A DNA stretch of 34,852 nucleotides from UBA4874 sp002399435 (GTDB taxonomy: Bacteria > Bacillota > Clostridia > Caldicoprobacterales > DTU083), in NCBI GenBank assembly GCA_036823195.1, contig DAISGI010000025.1:1-34852 (forward strand), written 5' to 3'. The notes beneath the pieces were generated by a model, which did no database searches, was not told the DNA's origin, and worked only from the letters and a program-made list of their open reading frames with translations. Within the stretch, counting starts at the first letter, position 1. Each line of letters starts with the position of its first letter. A program made the translations under genes and the position numbers. Of this stretch, positions 30,688-34,852 are shown one piece after another.

Positions 30688-31617
30688 CTATCTTCGATAT
30701 TCAATGGGCTGGGTCAGCTTAATGACAAAGGCTGTGGAAACAAACATTACGGCGGCACAGATGGTCAGGATAATCTGCCCCAATGGTGTGTGCATCAGCG
30801 TGTGATACCAGTCCTGATTCAAAAAATGGAGGAGCGGTATATTGCCGATGACAAGAACCTGCATGACGATGAATTCCTTTCGGGGCTCAAAAACCATGTT
30901 TTCCAGCTCAGCGTTGACCACACGCATATCGCTGAGCTTGCTGACGATGGGAGTCAGGGTGGTTTTGAGACTGCGGTCATGCTGACAAGCAATGAGGGCA
31001 TCGCACCACTCGGCATATACAGTGTTGTCAATCCGGCTTTTCAGATCATGGAGAGCCGCCGTTACATCCGGGTCTATTAACTTAATACGGGATACAAATT
31101 CCTTGAATACGGACAGCACAGGCGGGTTCAGGTATGGGAGATTTTCCTCCACCGCCGTCAGAATATCCTCGTTTCTAAGGTAGGCCGTGGTGATGATGCT
31201 AAGCGCCGTTTCAAGCTCCGCCGCAATGTCCTTTTTGAAGTGGCCGGCAGTGAGCTTTACCCACCAGAAGGGCAGGAACATACAGCCTATCGCCATTACA
31301 GGAATAAGAAAAAAGTTTGAGAGCATGATGGCGATGGATGCGCCCACGGCAAAAAATAACAGGGACAGGACGCAGAGCATGGGAAAGCGTTCCGTCCTTC
31401 CGGTTACTCTAAGAATCGATTGCACTTCGTCTATTTCACGGCGCAGATAGGACTTCTTTTTTCTGCGGGTGAACTCGTCCAGCTCATCACGGAGGGATTT
31501 GGGTCTGCCGGTGAGCTTTGTGAATACGGCGGAAGTAAATTCCATTGGCGTAAGACCGAACAGAATAAAAAAGCCTGCAATCATTCCGATGCAAGCAATT
31601 AAAAGTATTGTTGTCAT
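30688..31617 (-). CDS. tadB: TadB-like pilus platform protein
   Basis: This 309-residue protein has an N-terminal hydrophobic segment, a pair in the first half (LCVLSLLFFAVGASIAIML and FFLIPVMAIGCMFLPFWWV), and a C-terminal segment. The cytoplasmic T2SSF-type domain includes DIAAELETALSIITTAYLRN. It is the partner of TadC. Its start overlaps the TadA stop by 4 bp, so expression is coupled. GGAGG precedes the ATG. Confidence 0.87.
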   Translation of the reverse strand: MTTILLIACIGMIAGFFILFGLTPMEFTSAVFTKLTGRPKSLRDELDEFTRRKKKSYLRREIDEVQSILRVTGRTERFPMLCVLSLLFFAVGASIAIMLSNFFLIPVMAIGCMFLPFWWVKLTAGHFKKDIAAELETALSIITTAYLRNEDILTAVEENLPYLNPPVLSVFKEFVSRIKLIDPDVTAALHDLKSRIDNTVYAEWCDALIACQHDRSLKTTLTPIVSKLSDMRVVNAELENMVFEPRKEFIVMQVLVIGNIPLLHFLNQDWYHTLMHTPLGQIILTICAAVMFVSTAFVIKLTQPIEYRR

Positions 31618-33140
31618 GCACTTCGCACCTCCTTTTTTCGAAGACTTTCAATGAGTGCCTGAGGCATACCGTTCTCCAGCAGTCGTTTGGCAAGGCTGTC
31701 TGAGATGGTGTTCACCTGTTCGTGATGTCCCTCGATGATAAATTTGCCGTTCTCAATACGGTTTTCAGTGATCACATACTGAAAGAGCGGGCGGTAGTGT
31801 CTTGTGCCGTCCGGCAGAATTTCGCATTCCTGAATCTCCATCATGCGCCGCTGCTTGTTTTCAAGTTGTTTGCAGAACACCACAATCGGATAGGCCTCCG
31901 TGACATAGTCCATGAGGGTCTGGTCGGACATATCCACGGCACGTTTGCACAAAGACACCATGCGGCGGTAAGTGGCTTCGCAGGAATTAGAGTGGATGGT
32001 GGTCAATACCGCTACGCCGGTCCGGGCAGCTTCCTGCGCAGCATTCGCTTCTGCACCGCGCATTTCTCCTACCACGATGATATCCGGATTAAAGCGGAGC
32101 GCATAGTCTAAAAGATCGGTCTGATCAATACGCTGACGGTCATTGTCGCTGTCGCGGGTCAGGGTATGGATAACCGAGTTGACCACCTTACCGTCTTTTT
32201 CCCGTACCAGTGCAAGCTCACGGGAGCCGTTTTCAATGGTATAGATTCTCTTGTTGTCCGGGACAGTTGTCAGCACCCAGCCAGCCACAGTGGTTTTGCC
32301 GGAGCTGGTGGCGCCTGCCACACAGATTGATATGCCATAGCGGATACAGAGAGATAAAAAATCCAGCATGGAATCTGTTGCCGTGCCGCTTTTGACAAAG
32401 TCCTCTTTCTTCATGCTCTGAGGGTTTACGATACGGATGGAGGCTGCTACGCCAACATCCTCGTCCACAATGGGACTTTTGAGTACGGCTATGCGGATAT
32501 TCTTACTCAAATGTCCCAGCACGATGGGGCTGGCGTTGTCTAAGACCATCCCACTGATGTGAAGCATCCTTCGGATGACATTGACAGCGTGCTGGGGGCT
32601 TTCAAAACGTTCCTCCAGCTTGACGGTTCGTCCGTCCGAATACTGTACCTCAATATCCCGCCATGAGTTGATGTCGATTTCCTCAATGCCTGTGCCAAAG
32701 ATATATTTAGTTAGAAACCCAAACTCCGCCATTTCGGTGTAGAGGGCATCTGTAAGCTTTTTTCCGCTTAAGCCGTTTACCGAGATGCGGTGATCCTGTA
32801 CATACTTGGCGATATAGCGTTTAAGCTGTGCTTTGGCATCCTCGCCGCCCGCTGTGATGAGAGTGCTGTAGTTTTCGGAAATATATTCCTGCACATCGGC
32901 AAGTACTGATGAAAAGCTCTTTCCCTCGGCTTCAGGGGTAAAGAACAGCGTATGCGCACGGTTCGCGCCTGCAAAATCTACCGGGTGTCTGACCGTGGGC
33001 TCCTGCTCTGAGATGCTGTTTAAAGCCGCAGGTTTTGTCAAAGGGGCTATGGATAAATGGGTTTCGACCGTTTTTTTCTGTTCGGCCTGCGGCTTATTCT
33101 TCTTGGAAAATGCCTGAGCATTTCTCTTTTTCCCTAACAT
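31614..33140 (-). CDS. tadA: TadA/CpaF-type secretion ATPase
   Basis: This 508-residue hexameric ATPase powers assembly of Tad/Flp pili. The N-terminal 60 residues are variable and basic. The core has the P-loop GATSSGKT at 276-283, the Walker B region IIVVGEMRGAEANAAQEAAR from about 355 and the segment TTIHSNSCEATYRRM, all typical of TadA/CpaF and VirB11-like enzymes. It overlaps tadZ by 7 bp and tadB by 4 bp. CpaF-like ATPases also resemble VirB11, which is generally absent from Gram-positive T4SS, so this protein could serve the conjugation channel. The neighbours favour a Tad role. Confidence 0.93.
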   Translation of the reverse strand: MLGKKRNAQAFSKKNKPQAEQKKTVETHLSIAPLTKPAALNSISEQEPTVRHPVDFAGANRAHTLFFTPEAEGKSFSSVLADVQEYISENYSTLITAGGEDAKAQLKRYIAKYVQDHRISVNGLSGKKLTDALYTEMAEFGFLTKYIFGTGIEEIDINSWRDIEVQYSDGRTVKLEERFESPQHAVNVIRRMLHISGMVLDNASPIVLGHLSKNIRIAVLKSPIVDEDVGVAASIRIVNPQSMKKEDFVKSGTATDSMLDFLSLCIRYGISICVAGATSSGKTTVAGWVLTTVPDNKRIYTIENGSRELALVREKDGKVVNSVIHTLTRDSDNDRQRIDQTDLLDYALRFNPDIIVVGEMRGAEANAAQEAARTGVAVLTTIHSNSCEATYRRMVSLCKRAVDMSDQTLMDYVTEAYPIVVFCKQLENKQRRMMEIQECEILPDGTRHYRPLFQYVITENRIENGKFIIEGHHEQVNTISDSLAKRLLENGMPQALIESLRKKEVRSA

Positions 33141-33949
33141 CCGAACACCTCCCTTGCAATTTTTTCAATTTCTCTGCGGAATTGACGGCTGTCCTTCAGG
33201 GACAGATCGGCAAGCAGATTGCCTGCAAGATACTGTTCCTCCAATTCCTGCGAATGGGTCAGGGTAAAGGCCACCGATCCCAGCGCCTGTCCGATCTGCT
33301 CGCCGGCCTGCTGGGGTTTTACATTGCTTGCAACCTTATATTGCTTATCCGCATCCCATTTGGAATCCCGAAGCAGAGGAAGCTGACTGGAGAGATAGCT
33401 CACCGATTTTAGGTCGGCATTGGCAAGTCGCAAAACGTTGTCGGCTTCCATGAGCGCCACGGTGGAGAGGATGTCATTGGCAATATAGCTGCCGCAATCC
33501 ACCACCACAAATGGCGCAATTTTCCGCAGACCATCCATCAGTTCAAGTACCTGTACCTGCTCATAAGGCGGGTAGGTGTATTCGTTCTCACCCTTTTTCA
33601 TGCCGAGGATGGTGAGATGTCTGTGCTTTTTTAGCGTCACCAGATTATGCTTGATGAGAGCATCCGTCACATGAGCCGCTGCAAGGACGCTGCCCAGTGA
33701 ATGCTCGCATTCCAGCGCCGAGGGCGGACAGATGCAGGGCAGCATGGGTGCGGTCATGTCACACAGCAGAAGCACCACGTTTTTCTTCCGGTCGGCAAGA
33801 TACTTCGCCAGCTTGACCGCCACGGTCGTCTTGCCGCTGCCGGGTGAGCCCCAAACGGCAAGAATGCCGCTCTGAGGTTCCATCTCCTGCGTGATATCTT
33901 CCTCGGCAGATTGTCGTGTGAAGATGCTCTTTTTCTTGAAGTTCAGCAT
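33134..33949 (-). CDS. TadZ/CpaE-like P-loop ATPase
   Basis: This 271-residue protein has the P-loop GSPGSGKTT at about 35-43 and ParA/MinD-like segments (NVVLLLCDMTAPM and APFVVVDCGSYIAND). TadZ/CpaE proteins place the pilus machine in the cell. The ATG at 33949 overlaps the CpaB-like stop (TGATG) and is preferred to an in-frame GTG one codon earlier. No receiver domain is visible at the N-terminus, unlike many CpaE proteins. Confidence 0.84.
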   Translation of the reverse strand: MLNFKKKSIFTRQSAEEDITQEMEPQSGILAVWGSPGSGKTTVAVKLAKYLADRKKNVVLLLCDMTAPMLPCICPPSALECEHSLGSVLAAAHVTDALIKHNLVTLKKHRHLTILGMKKGENEYTYPPYEQVQVLELMDGLRKIAPFVVVDCGSYIANDILSTVALMEADNVLRLANADLKSVSYLSSQLPLLRDSKWDADKQYKVASNVKPQQAGEQIGQALGSVAFTLTHSQELEEQYLAGNLLADLSLKDSRQFRREIEKIAREVFGC

Positions 33950-34773
33950 CACTGCACCTCGCTTTCTGCAGGCGCTTCGGATACGGGGTTTTCTTCCGTT
34001 CCCTCGGCATGAGAGTCAGAAGGGCTGTCTTTTGTCTGTTCTGCAGGATAGAGGGCGGCGATCACTTTGTCCTGTGCTTCTAAAAATTTGGTGGTGTTGG
34101 CATGGGAGCCCCGGTAAACAAGGGACAGGTGGAGCTTGCCGTCAGACTCCAGCTCTGCCAGTATTTTGCTTTGTTCGGGAGAGACAAGCAGGGTCACCGT
34201 GGAGGGCAGTTCCCGTTCATCATCCCCTGCAGGAGCTTCCCCGGTATTAGCGTCATAGCCGGAGGATGCGGTTACGCTGATCACTTCAACATATTTCAAC
34301 TCGGCAGGGATAACGGTGGCACCCTGCTTTTTATAGTCAGGTGCTATGACCGACACGATATCGCCGCTCTGAAGCTTTCCGGAAAGGCCGTTTGCAAAGC
34401 TCTTGATGGTCACCGACATGGCTTGTTTGGTGCCGTCCAGATTGTACAGATAGGCGTTCTCAGCGGCGGGAGTGTCGGACAATTTAGTATTCAGAATATA
34501 GTCACCAACGGAAAGGTCGGCTTTAGCGTACTTGCCAATAACTGTTTCGCTCTGGCGTATGACATTTTCGGGAAGTCCGAAGCCGCCCACTTCCACGGTT
34601 TGAATCATGTCTTTGGTGATTTCATCACCTGCTTTAATTTCCTTTGTTACACGGACAATCTCTGTTTTCTGGCTGATGGATTTATTGAATAGCGGTGTCA
34701 CTCCGAAGCAGATGAGAAGGGATAAAAGAATACAGATTACGCCGACAACCGTGCGGTTTTTAAATAGGCTCAT
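33949..34773 (-). CDS. CpaB/RcpC-like SAF-domain protein
   Basis: This 274-residue protein has one N-terminal membrane segment (about 9-28, VVGVICILLSLLICFGVTP) and an external SAF domain (about 40-105) containing VTKEIKAGDEITKDMI and GKYAKADLSVGDYIL. A second domain follows, and then a Glu/Ser/Pro-rich tail. CpaB/RcpC proteins stabilise Tad pili outside the membrane. The ATG follows GGAGG. It is the first gene of the module within the window. The 79 bp upstream hold no supported gene, and the promoter is probably outside the window. Confidence 0.84.
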   Translation of the reverse strand: MSLFKNRTVVGVICILLSLLICFGVTPLFNKSISQKTEIVRVTKEIKAGDEITKDMIQTVEVGGFGLPENVIRQSETVIGKYAKADLSVGDYILNTKLSDTPAAENAYLYNLDGTKQAMSVTIKSFANGLSGKLQSGDIVSVIAPDYKKQGATVIPAELKYVEVISVTASSGYDANTGEAPAGDDERELPSTVTLLVSPEQSKILAELESDGKLHLSLVYRGSHANTTKFLEAQDKVIAALYPAEQTKDSPSDSHAEGTEENPVSEAPAESEVQ

Positions 34774-34852
34774 AAATTTTCCTCCTATCGGTAAGGATCG
34801 TATTGTAAAGTTAAATGAAAGTTGAGGACCCGTCAGCCCTTCTGGTACAATG

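Noticed and set aside
34774..34852. Upstream extension of the CpaB-like frame to the window edge
   Set aside because: The frame is open, but GGAGG directly before 34773 and the membrane segment just after it support the shorter form. No separate gene is supported in these 79 bp.
1..34852. Integrase, transposase, rRNA and tRNA genes
   Set aside because: I looked for tyrosine or serine recombinases, DDE transposases and stable RNA genes and saw none, so the ICE ends cannot be placed.

Overview
The window reads as the interior of a large integrative and conjugative element (ICE) from a Gram-positive Firmicute, most likely a Clostridia-class anaerobe. This rests on recognising protein families: a VirD4/VirB4/PrgI/VirB6 type IV secretion system (T4SS) with a combined NlpC/P60 and M23 cell-wall hydrolase, a MobP-like relaxase, strong GGAGG ribosome binding sites and small proteins typical of clostridial ICEs. 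No integrase, attachment site, rRNA or tRNA is visible, so neither end of the element can be placed and the species cannot be named. Nearly every gene lies on the minus strand, so the layout below runs from high to low coordinates.

34.8-28.8 kb: a compact Tad/Flp-type pilus module (CpaB-like, TadZ/CpaE-like, TadA, TadB, TadC, DUF4320/TadE-like and a TadE/TadG-like pseudopilin), with overlapping or nearly touching genes. 28.8-25.2 kb: a block of envelope and pilin-like genes (DUF6550-like anchored protein, a 561-residue secreted protein, a DUF3852 VirB2-like pilin, and a small gene split by an in-frame amber codon). Each is followed by a hairpin that resembles a terminator. A 318-bp non-coding stretch here holds six copies of an 11-bp repeat, three of them exactly 20 bp apart. 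25.2-15.2 kb: the core T4SS (VirB6-like, PrgI, a VirB4 partner, VirB4, peptidoglycan hydrolase). It is interrupted by a nucleoside-deoxyribosyltransferase-like gene, an orphan C5 cytosine methyltransferase with a long internal repeat array, and an amidoligase/gamma-glutamylcyclotransferase pair. 15.2-12.9 kb: a maintenance module of a ParM-like actin, a small partner and DUF6103-type proteins. 12.9-9.8 kb: a candidate origin of transfer with an IncP-like nic motif, a ribbon-helix-helix accessory protein and a relaxase fused to Sel1 repeats. 9.8-6.1 kb: a TOPRIM primase-like protein, the VirD4 coupling protein and a winged-helix protein. A lone plus-strand gene with its own terminator (8331-8726) sits between the primase and virD4.

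5.9-0 kb: regulatory and accessory genes. These are an XRE repressor, a small hypothetical protein, a membrane GGDEF diguanylate cyclase with an intact inhibitory site, a short helix-turn-helix protein, and a type I restriction-modification hsdM-hsdS pair (hsdS runs off the left edge).

Together the genes account for DNA processing (oriT, relaxase, RHH protein, coupling protein), a transfer channel, a surface pilus, segregation of the circular form, and protection or signalling in the new host. The items most worth a second look are the amidoligase/cyclotransferase pair within the T4SS operon, the repeat-bearing methyltransferase, the iterated 11-mers, the candidate oriT, the amber-split gene and a recurring Met-rich C-terminal tail on several ICE proteins.
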